The notes: generated by a model from the sequence alone, not told the origin. DNA of 64,000 bases from Marinobacter persicus (GCF_002934325.1 NZ_PTIV01000018.1:1-64000); one strand, 5' to 3'. Shown: positions 34,669 through 44,017, numbered from the stretch's first letter. Numbers and translations are program-made.

Positions 34669-36233
34669 AAATCCGTTCCCAAGTTGGCATGGTACTGAAC
34701 CTGGACAAGTGCATTGGCTGTCATACCTGTTCAGTGACCTGCAAAAACGTCTGGACCAGCCGGGAAGGCATGGAATACGCCTGGTTCAACAACGTCGAAA
34801 CCAAACCTGGTATCGGCTACCCGAAAGAGTGGGAGAACCAGGACAAGTGGAAGGGCGGCTGGATGCGCAGTAGCTCCGGCAAGATCCGTCCGAAGATCGG
34901 TGGCCGTTTCCGGATTCTGGCGAACATTTTCGCCAACCCGGACCTGCCGCAGATCGACGACTACTACGAGCCGTTCGATTTTGACTATCAGCATCTGCAC
35001 ACCGCAGGTGACAGCAAGCACCAGCCGGTCGCCCGGCCACGCTCGCTGATCTCGGGCCAGCGGATGCAGAAAATTGAATGGGGCCCCAACTGGGAAGAAA
35101 TCCTGGGTACCGAGTTCGCCAAGCGTCGCAAGGACAAGAACTTTGACCAGGTGCAGGCGGATATCTACGGCGAGTTCGAAAACACCTTCATGATGTACCT
35201 GCCGCGCCTGTGCGAGCACTGCCTGAACCCCACCTGCGTGGCCAGCTGCCCCAGCGGCGCCATCTACAAGCGGGAAGAAGACGGCATCGTGCTGATCGAC
35301 CAGGACAAGTGCCGTGGTTGGCGGATGTGTGTTTCCGGCTGCCCGTACAAGAAGATCTACTTCAACTGGAAAACTGGCAAGTCCGAGAAGTGCATCTTCT
35401 GCTACCCGCGGATTGAAGCGGGTATGCCGACAGTGTGTTCCGAGACCTGTGTCGGTCGTATCCGCTACCTGGGTGTTCTGCTGTATGACGCAGACCGCAT
35501 TGAGGAGGTGGCTAGCACCCCGGGTGAGCACGAGCTGTATGAAAAACAACTGGAAATCTTTCTGGACCCTGACGACCCCGCAGTGATCGAACAGGCGAAG
35601 AAGGACGGCATCCCCATGAACGTGATCGAAGCCGCCCAGCGCAGCCCGGTCTACAAGATGGCGGTGGATTGGAAACTGGCCCTGCCGCTGCACCCGGAAT
35701 ATCGGACCCTGCCCATGGTCTGGTACGTGCCGCCCCTGAGCCCGATCCAGTCCGCAGCGGAAGCCGGCAAGGTCGAGTTTGACGGTGTACTGCCGAAGAT
35801 TGAAAGCCTGCGGATTCCGGTCAAATATCTGGCTAACCTGCTCACTGCCGGTGACGAAAAGCCGATTGTGCGGGCACTCAAGCGCATCATGGCCATGCGC
35901 CTGTACAAGCGCGCTGAAACTGTAGAGGGCAGGGAAGATCTGAGTGCACTGCAGGAAGCAGGTCTGACCAAGGCCCAGGCTGACGAAATGTACCGTTACC
36001 TGGCGATTGCCAATTACGAGGACCGCTTCGTGATCCCTACAAGTCATCGCGAATTGGCTAAGGAGGCGTTTCCGGACGCCCACGGCGAGCGCGGTGGTTG
36101 TGGCTTCAGCTTCGGCGACGGCTGCAACGGTGACAGCGAATTCAACATGTTTGGCAGCCGCAAGCAGACCACCAGCATGGTGCAGAAGCTGACCACCGTG
36201 AAACAGGTTGACCCGAAACAGCTGCAGGAATAA
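34665..36233 (+). CDS. narH: Respiratory nitrate reductase beta subunit NarH
   Basis: A 522-residue electron-transfer subunit carrying three [4Fe-4S] clusters and one [3Fe-4S] cluster between NarI haems and NarG. Cluster motifs are CIGCHTCSVTC, CEHCLNPTCVASCP, CRGWRMCVSGCP (the Trp replacing one Cys, which makes the [3Fe-4S] centre) and CIFCYPRIEAG with later Cys residues. It overlaps narG (ATGA). Confidence 0.97.
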   Translation: MKIRSQVGMVLNLDKCIGCHTCSVTCKNVWTSREGMEYAWFNNVETKPGIGYPKEWENQDKWKGGWMRSSSGKIRPKIGGRFRILANIFANPDLPQIDDYYEPFDFDYQHLHTAGDSKHQPVARPRSLISGQRMQKIEWGPNWEEILGTEFAKRRKDKNFDQVQADIYGEFENTFMMYLPRLCEHCLNPTCVASCPSGAIYKREEDGIVLIDQDKCRGWRMCVSGCPYKKIYFNWKTGKSEKCIFCYPRIEAGMPTVCSETCVGRIRYLGVLLYDADRIEEVASTPGEHELYEKQLEIFLDPDDPAVIEQAKKDGIPMNVIEAAQRSPVYKMAVDWKLALPLHPEYRTLPMVWYVPPLSPIQSAAEAGKVEFDGVLPKIESLRIPVKYLANLLTAGDEKPIVRALKRIMAMRLYKRAETVEGREDLSALQEAGLTKAQADEMYRYLAIANYEDRFVIPTSHRELAKEAFPDAHGERGGCGFSFGDGCNGDSEFNMFGSRKQTTSMVQKLTTVKQVDPKQLQE

Positions 36234-36243
36234 GGAAGCCGAG

Positions 36244-36984
36244 ATGCAACTTCTAAAAGTAATGGCGCGGGTGCTTGAGTACCCCAACGAAGAACTCCAG
36301 GCTTCCAAAGATGCGTTGGTAGCCGTCGTCCTTGAGGACAGCCGGTTGCCCCGGCAAAATAAAGAGCAGCTGCTGACGTTCATCGACCGCCTGTGTGACG
36401 AAGACCTGATGGACGGTCAGGAATCCTATGTGGGTACCTTCGATCGGGGCCGGGCAACCTCTTTGCTACTGTTCGAACACGTTCATGGTGAGTCCCGTGA
36501 TCGCGGCCAAGCCATGGTTGACCTGATGGAACAATACCGGGCCAACGGCCTGGAGATTGACGCCCGGGAACTACCGGACTACCTGCCGTTGTTCCTCGAA
36601 TACCTGTCTACCCGGCCATGGAGTGAAATCCGGAACTGGCTTGAAGACATCCACCATATTCTCGGCCTGCTCGGCGAGCGGTTGTACCAGCGCAAAAGCG
36701 CCTACCACGTTGTGATGGATTCCCTGCTGGTCCTGTCTGGCCGCAAGACGGATCGCCAGGAACTGGCGCAGATCGTTGCCTCGGAAGAGCGCGACGACAC
36801 GCCTGAAGCATTGGACAAAGTTTGGGAGGAAGAAATGGTGAAATTTGTGGACGACCAGGGGAGTTCCTGCAGCACCGGTGGAGTGGTTGGTCAACGCCGC
36901 CGCGAGCTCGAGCAGAGTCAGACCATTCACCTTAGTGACCAGTTGATGACGGACGCTACATCCAGTCCGGTGGGGCGCGCCTGA
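36244..36984 (+). CDS. narJ: Nitrate reductase chaperone NarJ
   Basis: A 246-residue redox-enzyme maturation protein of the TorD/NarJ type. It holds apo-NarGH until the cofactor is inserted and the complex docks on NarI. LLKVMARVLEYPNEELQ and YLPLFLEYLSTRP are typical. The ATG at 36244, not the earlier in-frame start at 36208, follows AAGGAAG and lies 10 nt after the narH stop. The C-terminal tail is Ser/Thr-rich. Confidence 0.93.
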   Translation: MQLLKVMARVLEYPNEELQASKDALVAVVLEDSRLPRQNKEQLLTFIDRLCDEDLMDGQESYVGTFDRGRATSLLLFEHVHGESRDRGQAMVDLMEQYRANGLEIDARELPDYLPLFLEYLSTRPWSEIRNWLEDIHHILGLLGERLYQRKSAYHVVMDSLLVLSGRKTDRQELAQIVASEERDDTPEALDKVWEEEMVKFVDDQGSSCSTGGVVGQRRRELEQSQTIHLSDQLMTDATSSPVGRA

Positions 36985-37003
36985 AGCGCAGGAGGAAAAG
37001 ACA

Positions 37004-37681
37004 ATGTCCTATATTAATACGCTCTTGTTTGGAATCTATCCCTATATCGCCTTGGTCGTGTTGTTTATTGGTACCTGGGCCCGTTACGACCATGGCCAGT
37101 TTACCTGGAAAGCTCATTCCAGCCAGCTGCTTCGCAAGAAGAACATGGTGCTGGCATCTGTGCTATTCCACGTAGGGGTGCTGGTGGTTTTCTTTGGTCA
37201 TCTGGTAGGTCTGCTGACACCTCACTGGGCCTATGAATGGTTGGTGTCGCCCGGCCAGAAGCAGGTGATGGCGATTGTTGTTGGTGGTATTGCTGGCGTG
37301 ATGGCCATCATCGGTGGAGGTATGCTTGCTTACCGTCGGATGACCGACCCACGGGTTCAGGCCAGCAGCAGTTTTGCTGACAATATGATCATCACCATCC
37401 TGGTAATTCAGTTGGCTCTCGGGCTGCTCACCATCTTGCCCACGATGGGACACCTGGATGGTGGCACTATGCTCAAGTTCACAGCCTGGGCTCAGGGAAT
37501 CTTTACTCTTCAAGGCGGTGTCGCTGACCACATTGCTGACGTGCACTGGGTCTATAAGACCCATATTTTCCTGGGCCTGACCATCTTTGTACTGTTCCCG
37601 TTTACTCGCCTAGTACACATGCTCAGCGTACCGGTGGAGTATTTTGGACGAAAGTACCAAGTGGTTCGCAAGCGCGCTTGA
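37004..37681 (+). CDS. narI: Respiratory nitrate reductase gamma subunit NarI
   Basis: A 225-residue di-haem cytochrome b that oxidises quinol at the periplasmic face and anchors NarGH. It has five hydrophobic helices, starting with INTLLFGIYPYIALVVLFIGT. Haem-ligand histidines lie in FHVGVLVVFFGHLVG and VYKTHIFLGL...TRLVHMLS. An AGGAGGAAA ribosome site is 19 nt after narJ. Confidence 0.95.
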   Translation: MSYINTLLFGIYPYIALVVLFIGTWARYDHGQFTWKAHSSQLLRKKNMVLASVLFHVGVLVVFFGHLVGLLTPHWAYEWLVSPGQKQVMAIVVGGIAGVMAIIGGGMLAYRRMTDPRVQASSSFADNMIITILVIQLALGLLTILPTMGHLDGGTMLKFTAWAQGIFTLQGGVADHIADVHWVYKTHIFLGLTIFVLFPFTRLVHMLSVPVEYFGRKYQVVRKRA

Positions 37682-37797
37682 ATGTGAAATAGCCAAGGAC
37701 GGCACAGACAATCACGGATGGCGAGTTTAATGCGCAGATCTTTTTTGTAAGTGCCAATCCTTGTCGTCCGTGTCCAAGAGTCTTTTGGAGAAGCAAT

Positions 37798-38604
37798 ATG
37801 CAGATCATCCCTGTTGGCGAAGCCGGTAAGCCCAGAAACCAATTCCCCCCGGTGTACGTCGGGGATACGCTCATCCACGAAGACGACATCGCTCGTGAAA
37901 TGCAGCACCATCCGGCTGAAGAATTGGCTGAAGCCTGGCATGAAGCTGCCAGAAGCCTTGTCATTCGCGAGCTGCTCCTGCATCAGGCCAGAGGGCTGCA
38001 CCTGGACAAGATCGAAGACGAAGAAGACCGCATTGCTCGGGTACTGGAACTCGAACTTAATGTTCCAGATCCCAGCGAACAAGATTGTGAACGTTTCTAC
38101 GCGGCTAATCCCAGCCGGTTCCGTAGTCCTACCATCATGGCCGTCAGCCACATTTTACTTGCTGCGGCACCAGATGACGTCCAGGAACGCATGAGCCAGG
38201 AAGAAGTGGCTCGCCAACTGCTGTCATCACTACTTGATGGTCGCGCCCAGTTCTCCACGCTAGCAAAAGACTATTCTGCCTGCGAGTCCCGGCATCAAGG
38301 CGGTAGTCTGGGCCAAATATCGAAAGGCCAGACCGTCGAAGAATTCGAACGCCCGGTATTGAGTCTGAACGAAGGCCTCAATCCAGAACTGATCGAAACT
38401 CGTTACGGCTGGCACATTGTCCGGGTTGATCAACGAATCGACGGCGAACAACTTCCATACGAACATGTCAAACCACAGATTCGCCAATACCTGAGCGAAA
38501 GCGTTACCCGGAGAGCTTTCCGCCAGTACCTGCAAGTTCTTGCGGCGGAAACTGGCGTAGAAGGAGTAGACCTTGAATTACCTGACTCCCCCCTGATGCA
38601 GTAG
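37798..38604 (+). CDS. PpiC-type (parvulin) peptidyl-prolyl isomerase in the nar operon
   Basis: A 268-residue protein with an N-terminal helical region and a rotamase domain (about 110-215: AVSHILLAAAPDD...FSTLAKDYSACES...GGSLGQISKGQTVEEFE...YGWHIVRVD). No signal peptide is evident, so it is probably cytoplasmic. Similar genes follow narI in pseudomonads, which suggests a role in folding or maturation of the nitrate reductase. That role is inferred. It is 116 bp after narI. Confidence 0.85.
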   Translation: MQIIPVGEAGKPRNQFPPVYVGDTLIHEDDIAREMQHHPAEELAEAWHEAARSLVIRELLLHQARGLHLDKIEDEEDRIARVLELELNVPDPSEQDCERFYAANPSRFRSPTIMAVSHILLAAAPDDVQERMSQEEVARQLLSSLLDGRAQFSTLAKDYSACESRHQGGSLGQISKGQTVEEFERPVLSLNEGLNPELIETRYGWHIVRVDQRIDGEQLPYEHVKPQIRQYLSESVTRRAFRQYLQVLAAETGVEGVDLELPDSPLMQ

Positions 38605-38727
38605 TGGACCACTCCGATAGTGATGATAACTAACTGGTGGAGGGGCTCCTTCCAAGCCTGTGATGAATGTAGCAGCCAAGTCTGCGAAGAGATTCGCGGT
38701 CGCCAGATACCAGCAAGGACTTTATAA

Positions 38728-39129
38728 ATGATCAGTAATTACAGCGACCTTATAGAAGCTACCCGCAGCCAGGAAGAGCCCCAGCGCTTGCTCTTCGTCT
38801 TCTGTAGGGCCGAACTTCCCGATGATGCCTCCGCCGAAGATAAAGCCGCTTTCGAGCGTGGTGAAGGCGGGGCTCTGACTCCGGTCATTTGCGTAGATAA
38901 GACTCCAGAAGAAGCACCGGAATTCGAAGCCCTTAAGGAGGAATCTCGGGCGACGGGTCAGTCGTGGGATGTTGTATTTGTTGCGGCAATGTCAGGCCGT
39001 GGAGGAACCACGCCTTCGACCGACGAAGTACAGCAGCCGTTAACTATGATGGTGGAATCGATCCGGCTCGGTCACTTGGGGAACTATCTGCCCTTAGACA
39101 GCAACGGCGAAGCGATTGATTTAAGTTAG
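38728..39129 (+). CDS. Small conserved protein often mis-labelled ribonucleotide reductase alpha
   Basis: A 133-residue soluble protein without recognisable catalytic motifs (ISNYSDLIEATRSQEEPQRLL at the start; GEGGALTPVICVDKTPEEA; DVVFVAAMSGRGG). I recall short proteins of this pattern carrying the automatic label ribonucleotide reductase subunit alpha, but nothing in the sequence supports that enzymatic function. It follows the PpiC gene by 123 bp and precedes a shared terminator, so it is the last gene of the nar transcript. Function unknown. Confidence 0.7.
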   Translation: MISNYSDLIEATRSQEEPQRLLFVFCRAELPDDASAEDKAAFERGEGGALTPVICVDKTPEEAPEFEALKEESRATGQSWDVVFVAAMSGRGGTTPSTDEVQQPLTMMVESIRLGHLGNYLPLDSNGEAIDLS

Positions 39130-39153
39130 CGCACCGAGTGCCCGACGCGTAAA

Positions 39154-39170
39154 GGGGGCTTTCAGCCCCC
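39154..39170. terminator. Bidirectional hairpin between nar operon and moaA
   Basis: GGGGGCT-TTC-AGCCCCC between convergent genes; it overlaps the last codons of moaA. Confidence 0.6.
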
Positions 39171-40157
39171 TGTCATATTCATAAATCGTAAAATCTGCAC
39201 CTCGCCATTAGTGGAGAACTCGTGTCGTTCAGGCTTTAGATCCATGGCATTGATAATCGTTTCACGCAGTTTGTCATTAGTCACTGGGTAGCCTCGCAGT
39301 ACACGGCGTAGATCTACAGAATGCTCATTGCCAAGACAGAGCAAAAGGCGGCCCTCCGCCGTCACCCTCACGCGATTGCATGTGGAGCAAAAGTTGTGAG
39401 AATGAGGCGATATAAAACCGATTCGAGTTTCACTACCTGGCATGCGGTAGTAACGGGCAGGACCACCGGAGTCCTCGGGCGTGGGTACTAGCTCGTGATG
39501 TTGAGTGATGATTTTACGGACTTCGTCACTTGTGCAAAGCACTTGCCCGCGGTCGTGGTCACTGATTTCACCGAGAGGCATTTCTTCGATAAAGGTTATG
39601 TCCACTTTCTTCTTTCGGGCAAATTCCACTAATTCTGGGACTTCATGATCGTTGCCCCCCTTCATCACCACCGCATTGAGTTTTATGCCTTCAAAACCCG
39701 CCTCCCTGGCCGCGTCGATGCCATCAAGCACCTGTTGTAGTTGGCCAGTGCGGGTAATGCGGTGAAATTTTTCAGCATCAAGAGAGTCTAGGCTGATGTT
39801 AAGTCGCTTCAGACCAGCCTTGCGAAGGGGTTCGGCCATGATTGGCAGCTGGCTACCGTTAGTGGTCATGGCAAAATCACGCAGGCCGTAGCTACCGATC
39901 TCCTTTACCAGCTCCAGAATGTCCTTGCGCACTAGAGGTTCGCCGCCAGTCAACCGGATTTTCTCTGTACCTAAAGAGACGAAAGTTCTCGCTACCCGGG
40001 CAATTTCTTCCAAAGTCAGCACCTGCTGGCGGGGGAGGAAAGTCATGTCCTCTGCCATGCAGTAAACACAGCGGAAGTCACAGCGGTCAGTTATCGACAG
40101 GCGCACATAATCGATGGTACGTCCGAAACGGTCTGACAGCTTGGCGTGATGGGGCAT
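39162..40157 (-). CDS. moaA: GTP 3',8-cyclase MoaA
   Basis: A 331-residue radical-SAM enzyme that converts GTP to 3',8-cyclo-GTP, the first step of molybdopterin synthesis. The N-terminal cluster motif is CDFRCVYC (CX3CX2C). The second cluster is [19 protein letters not shown] near the C-terminus, and the protein ends in the functional Gly-Gly tail (NMTGG). The ATG at 40157 (AGGAAC ribosome site) is preferred over 40235. It sits alone beside the nar operon, separated from moaBCDE. Confidence 0.95.
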   Translation of the reverse strand: MPHHAKLSDRFGRTIDYVRLSITDRCDFRCVYCMAEDMTFLPRQQVLTLEEIARVARTFVSLGTEKIRLTGGEPLVRKDILELVKEIGSYGLRDFAMTTNGSQLPIMAEPLRKAGLKRLNISLDSLDAEKFHRITRTGQLQQVLDGIDAAREAGFEGIKLNAVVMKGGNDHEVPELVEFARKKKVDITFIEEMPLGEISDHDRGQVLCTSDEVRKIITQHHELVPTPEDSGGPARYYRMPGSETRIGFISPHSHNFCSTCNRVRVTAEGRLLLCLGNEHSVDLRRVLRGYPVTNDKLRETIINAMDLKPERHEFSTNGEVQILRFMNMTGG

Positions 40158-40269
40158 GGGAGTCGTTCCTGTACTGTGCTGTTGTGCTCTCCCATCGACG
40201 ACGATAGCGAGAGCCAGTGAATTGTGGCAGATCATCCTTGCGAATCCGATACCCCCGCAGGAGTATCCC

Positions 40270-40431
40270 TACCTGCGTGGTACCGATCCAGTTCCCGCAA
40301 TGCATCTGATTACCATTGGAGTCCTGAGCACCGTAATGCTCAGGCTGGTCTGGCAGCGTGCGAGGCGGACCCCGACACCTTCCTTGCAGCTTGCTGTCCT
40401 GTTCCGGCATGACCAGAATCGCCGGAAATGA
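40270..40431 (+). pseudogene. Remnant of an nnrS gene, C-terminal part
   Basis: The frame reads DPVPAMHLITIGVLSTVMLRL then VWQRARRTP and ends LAVLFRHDQNRRK followed by a stop. The intact NnrS at 57834-58979 has DPLPALHVITIGALGT, VMLRLAWQRA and ends LGVLFRHSQKRRK. About 45 intervening residues are missing, as is everything upstream. It is a clear fragment of a second nnrS copy. Confidence 0.8.
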
Positions 40432-40533
40432 ATGGCTATCTCTACTGCGATCACGCCCTTGCCATTCGGATTGTCTTCTCCTCAGTCAGAGTGACTCAGC
40501 CTTTTTGCACTCGGACGGGCTTTCGCCCGGCCA

Positions 40534-40559
40534 ACAAAAAGCCGGCCACAGGGGCCGGC
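40534..40559 (-). terminator. Intrinsic terminator of the narK operon
   Basis: On the minus strand GCCGGCC-CCTGT-GGCCGGC followed by TTTTTG, 35 nt after the narK2 stop: a classical rho-independent terminator. Confidence 0.85.
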
Positions 40560-40592
40560 GTCAGGTCACAATCCAAGCTAGTGCATCAAGGA

Positions 40593-42197
40593 CTATGGGT
40601 TCTTGAACTCGGCTTTGGGGCCAAGGTAATACCACCAGTTCAATACCAGGCAGACTGCATAGAAAATGGCAAAGCCATAAAGTGCAGCTTCCGGCGTGGC
40701 CAATTTAATTTGCTCACCAAATACTTTCGGAATGATGAAGGCGCCGTAGGCGGCTACTGCAGAGGTCCACCCCAGTACCGGGCCCGCCTGTTCTTTCGGG
40801 AAGATCTGGGCAATGGTACGGAAGGTGGAACCGTTACCAATGCCGGTCGCCGCGAACAGCACCAGGAAGAGCAGCAGGAACGGCACGAAGAAGTCCTGCG
40901 GCGTAGCCGAGGCATAGGCCTGTTGCATGTAGTAGGCCACGCCCAGAGAGCTGGCGATCATGACGCCGGCCACGACCCCGGTAACCAGCGCGCCACCGAT
41001 CTTGTCGGCCATCCAGCCGCCGACAGGGCGAATCAGCGCACCGATGAACGGACCCATCCAGGCGTACATGAGAGCCGAAGGGCCAGCCGGGTTGGCGGTG
41101 TCGTGGGTCATGACACCGTCCACCATCAGGTGCTGGTAACCGAAGATCACTTTGATCGCCAGGGCAAAGCCTGCTGAGAAGCCGATGAAGCTGCCGAAGG
41201 TCATGGTGTAGATGATGCTCATGACCCAAGTGTGCTTGTTATTGAAGATCTTGAACTGACGTTGCAGATTCGGTTTGATTTCACCCGGGATCATCTTCAG
41301 CAACACGACCGTGGTAAAGAGAATACCCGCAATAACCGGCCACTTGGACCAATCCGGCGCACCCATACCCACCGGTTGCGGCAGGATGATGTAGAGACCG
41401 ACCGCAGCAGTGAAGAAGCCTACCAGCAGCATGCCGGTAATCTTGGAGAAAGCCCCTACCGGGGAACCGATGTTGGGAGAAACTTCCTCGGTGCGGATGT
41501 TGTTCATGCCAAACCAGCCGGCAACGGCCAGCGGGATGAGGAAAAGCAGCCAGAGATAGCCGGCGTTCTGGATCCAGGTTTCGCTACCAGCGGGGATCTT
41601 GCCGATCAGAGTGCCGGAACCATTCTCCAGAATCATCGGTTCGCCACCGAAGATACCGAAGGTCATGAATAGCGGTACCAGGATCTGCATGGTGGTTACA
41701 CCCGCATTACCCAGGCCCGCGTTCAAGCCCAACGCCAATCCCTGCTGCTTTTTGGGGAAGAAGAAGCTGATGTTGGACATGGAAGAGGCGAAGTTACCGC
41801 CACCAATGCCGGAGAGGAACGCCAGTACCTGGAAGATCCAGAGCGGCGTTTCCCGACTCTGCAGCGCAATGCCGGTACCGATGGCCGGTAACATCAACAA
41901 GGCGGTGGTGAAAAAGATCGTATTACGTCCGCCGGCGATGCGAACGAAGAAGCTACTGGGAATCCGTAGCGTGGCACCGGTCAAACCGGCAATCGCTGTC
42001 AGCGTAAAGAGCTCCGCCTTGGGAATCGGGAACCCCAGGTTAAGCATCTGTACTGTAATAATGCCCCAGTAGAGCCAGACGGCGAACCCGCATAGCAAGC
42101 TGGGAATCGAGATCCAAAGGTTTCGGTTAGCAACCTTCTTCCCTTCGTTTTCCCAGAATTTGGGATCTTCTACATCCCACTTCTGAATATCACTCAT
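40593..42197 (-). CDS. narK2: Nitrate/nitrite antiporter, NarK2 type (MFS)
   Basis: A 534-residue major-facilitator transporter with 12 or more helices. The two nitrate-signature regions are present: SGIGGGNFASSMSNISFFFP and GNGSTFRTIAQIFP, and the substrate-binding Arg occurs in LRIPSSFFVRIAGGRN. NarK2-type proteins exchange nitrate for nitrite, feeding cytoplasmic NarG and expelling its product. It is second in the narK1-narK2 operon, 65 bp after narK1, and is followed by a strong terminator. The ATG has GAGAGAG upstream. Confidence 0.92.
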   Translation of the reverse strand: MSDIQKWDVEDPKFWENEGKKVANRNLWISIPSLLCGFAVWLYWGIITVQMLNLGFPIPKAELFTLTAIAGLTGATLRIPSSFFVRIAGGRNTIFFTTALLMLPAIGTGIALQSRETPLWIFQVLAFLSGIGGGNFASSMSNISFFFPKKQQGLALGLNAGLGNAGVTTMQILVPLFMTFGIFGGEPMILENGSGTLIGKIPAGSETWIQNAGYLWLLFLIPLAVAGWFGMNNIRTEEVSPNIGSPVGAFSKITGMLLVGFFTAAVGLYIILPQPVGMGAPDWSKWPVIAGILFTTVVLLKMIPGEIKPNLQRQFKIFNNKHTWVMSIIYTMTFGSFIGFSAGFALAIKVIFGYQHLMVDGVMTHDTANPAGPSALMYAWMGPFIGALIRPVGGWMADKIGGALVTGVVAGVMIASSLGVAYYMQQAYASATPQDFFVPFLLLFLVLFAATGIGNGSTFRTIAQIFPKEQAGPVLGWTSAVAAYGAFIIPKVFGEQIKLATPEAALYGFAIFYAVCLVLNWWYYLGPKAEFKNP

Positions 42198-42262
42198 AGT
42201 TTTTCTCTCTCACTTACTCGTTGATAAAGCTGATTGAGACCCCCACGCTTTTACACGGGCCC

Positions 42263-43615
42263 TTATGTCTGTTTATTACCAGTTTGATCACCACGCTCCT
42301 GGCCATAATCCAGCTGGATCTCGGGTAGATAGCGGGAAGTTTCTTCTTCGGTCAGTTCCGGATAGCGGCGGCGCTCCATGCGGATGATGGACACGTGCAT
42401 CCAGATAAAGGAGACCAATACGATCAGGAACAGGAACATGAAGCAGCTTGTCCAGACCCCGGTAAGGTCATTCAGGGCGCCGAAGGTGATCGGTAGGACG
42501 AACCCGCCGAGACCGCCGATCATACCTACCAGGCCGCCGACTGAGCCGACATGACCAGGGTAGTAAACCGGGATGTGTTTATAGACTGCTGCTTTACCGA
42601 GCGACATGAAGAAGCCCAGGGCAACGGTCATGAAGACGAACAGGGCGACCGGAACCCCGAAGGAAAATGCGATCGGACCCTTGATGCCAGATACGACATA
42701 TTGAGTCTCCGGGTAGCTGAGGATGAACAGACACAGCAGTGAAACACCGTAAGTCCAGTACATCACGGCACGAGCGCCAAACCGGTCAGACATCCAACCA
42801 CCCAGGGCGCGGAAAATCGAAGCCGGCAGGGCGTAGAGGGCAGCCAACATACCCGCCTGCCCCAGGCTCATGTCGTAGGCGCCGACATAATAGCGGGGTA
42901 GCCAGGACGCGAGGGCCACGAAGGCACCGAACACGAAGAAATAGTAGAGCGAAAAGCGCCAGACTTGCAGCTTGGCCAGCGGTGCCAGTTGTTCCTTAAG
43001 GGGCATGGTTTCGCCACCCTCAGAAGCACGTTTGGTCAGCCGTGGATCATTTTCGGTGAGAAACCAGAACACGACGGCCATGCCAGCCAGCACTGCTGAG
43101 TAAACCACCGCGGTTTGTTGCCAGCCCAGAGCGACCACCAGAAAAGGCGCGCCGAAGTTGGTCACGGCAGCACCGACGTTACCGGCTCCGAAGATGCCCA
43201 GAGCTGTACCTTGGTGCTTCTTGTCATACCATTCTGAGGTGTAGGCGATACCCACAATAAAGGAACCGCCTGCTAGGCCGATACCGAGAGCGGCGACCAG
43301 GAACATGGCGTAGGTTTCAACGGACGAGAGAAGGTACACAGCGACCGAAGTAGTCAGCATCAGAATAGTGAATACCAGACGACCACCGAAGCGTTCCGTC
43401 CAGATCCCTAGAAAGATACGGCTGATCGAGCCAGTCAATACAGGTGTTGCAACCAAAAGGCCAAACTCGGTCTCGGACAGACCCAGCTCCTGCTTGATCT
43501 TGACCCCGATGATAGAAAAGATGGTCCACACTGCAAAACACACAGTGAAGGCTAATGTCGACATCCCCAAGGCTTTATGGGCCTTTGGCGGGTTGTAATC
43601 CTGTTCGCTTAGCAT
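42263..43615 (-). CDS. narK1: Nitrate/proton symporter, NarK1 type (MFS)
   Basis: A 450-residue major-facilitator transporter. LGMSTLAFTVCFAVWTIFSI opens helix 1, and AGGSFIVGIAYTSEWYDKK is the first nitrate-signature region. NarK1-type proteins are thought to import nitrate with protons to start respiration before nitrite accumulates. I take the ATG at 43615 (MLSEQDYNPP); an in-frame ATG at 43651 would add 12 residues, and neither has a strong ribosome site. A perfect FNR box and NarL-like heptamers lie just upstream. Confidence 0.9.
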   Translation of the reverse strand: MLSEQDYNPPKAHKALGMSTLAFTVCFAVWTIFSIIGVKIKQELGLSETEFGLLVATPVLTGSISRIFLGIWTERFGGRLVFTILMLTTSVAVYLLSSVETYAMFLVAALGIGLAGGSFIVGIAYTSEWYDKKHQGTALGIFGAGNVGAAVTNFGAPFLVVALGWQQTAVVYSAVLAGMAVVFWFLTENDPRLTKRASEGGETMPLKEQLAPLAKLQVWRFSLYYFFVFGAFVALASWLPRYYVGAYDMSLGQAGMLAALYALPASIFRALGGWMSDRFGARAVMYWTYGVSLLCLFILSYPETQYVVSGIKGPIAFSFGVPVALFVFMTVALGFFMSLGKAAVYKHIPVYYPGHVGSVGGLVGMIGGLGGFVLPITFGALNDLTGVWTSCFMFLFLIVLVSFIWMHVSIIRMERRRYPELTEEETSRYLPEIQLDYGQERGDQTGNKQT

Positions 43616-43678
43616 GGTGTTATTCCCGTTGTAGCTGTCATGTATCACCATTACTTCACAGAGCAGAATTCATAAACC

Positions 43679-43692
43679 TTGATGAATATCAA
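43679..43692. promoter_or_regulatory. Perfect FNR/ANR box upstream of narK1K2
   Basis: TTGAT-GAAT-ATCAA is an exact match to the FNR/ANR consensus, 63 bp from the narK1 ATG, consistent with strong anaerobic induction. Confidence 0.88.
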
Positions 43693-43694
43693 AA

Positions 43695-43723
43695 TACCTC
43701 GTCACTCCGGAGTGCCTACCTCT
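43695..43723. promoter_or_regulatory. NarL-like heptamers upstream of narK1
   Basis: TACCTCG (43695-43701) and TACCTCT (43717-43723, an exact TACYYMT match) lie just distal to the FNR box. With FNR this would give nitrate-dependent activation through NarXL. Confidence 0.5.
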
Positions 43724-43778
43724 TATGGATTAAAGGCACTACTCCCAACGCCCAGATCGAAAACATTCTGTTTTTGGT

Positions 43779-43988
43779 AAGGTTTCAAAGGAAACACTCA
43801 ATTCGGGCGGCGCATCCGGCAGTGACGATTTGCATCAGGTGGTGCGCACGGCCGTGATCAACAAGCGCGCCGGCGGCATGGGACTGATTACGGGGCGTAA
43901 GGCCCTTCAGAAGCCTATGGCGGAAGGGGTGCAGTTGCTGCACGCGATTCAGAACGTCTATCTCAACGAAGCCGTGACTGTAGCCTGA
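43779..43988 (+). pseudogene. C-terminal remnant of class I fructose-bisphosphate aldolase
   Basis: The frame reads [54 protein letters not shown] and ends in TVA-stop. These are the C-terminal sequences of bacterial (FbaB/DhnA-type) class I aldolase. The catalytic barrel is absent. The remnant keeps its own terminator and abuts the narK1 promoter region, so it is a rearrangement breakpoint. Confidence 0.8.
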
Positions 43989-44017
43989 CCCACAACGACT
44001 TTTCGAGAACCCACACG

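Noticed and set aside
34731..36383. 550-codon minus-strand frame across narH
   Set aside because: Antisense shadow of narH/narJ; no recognisable protein features.
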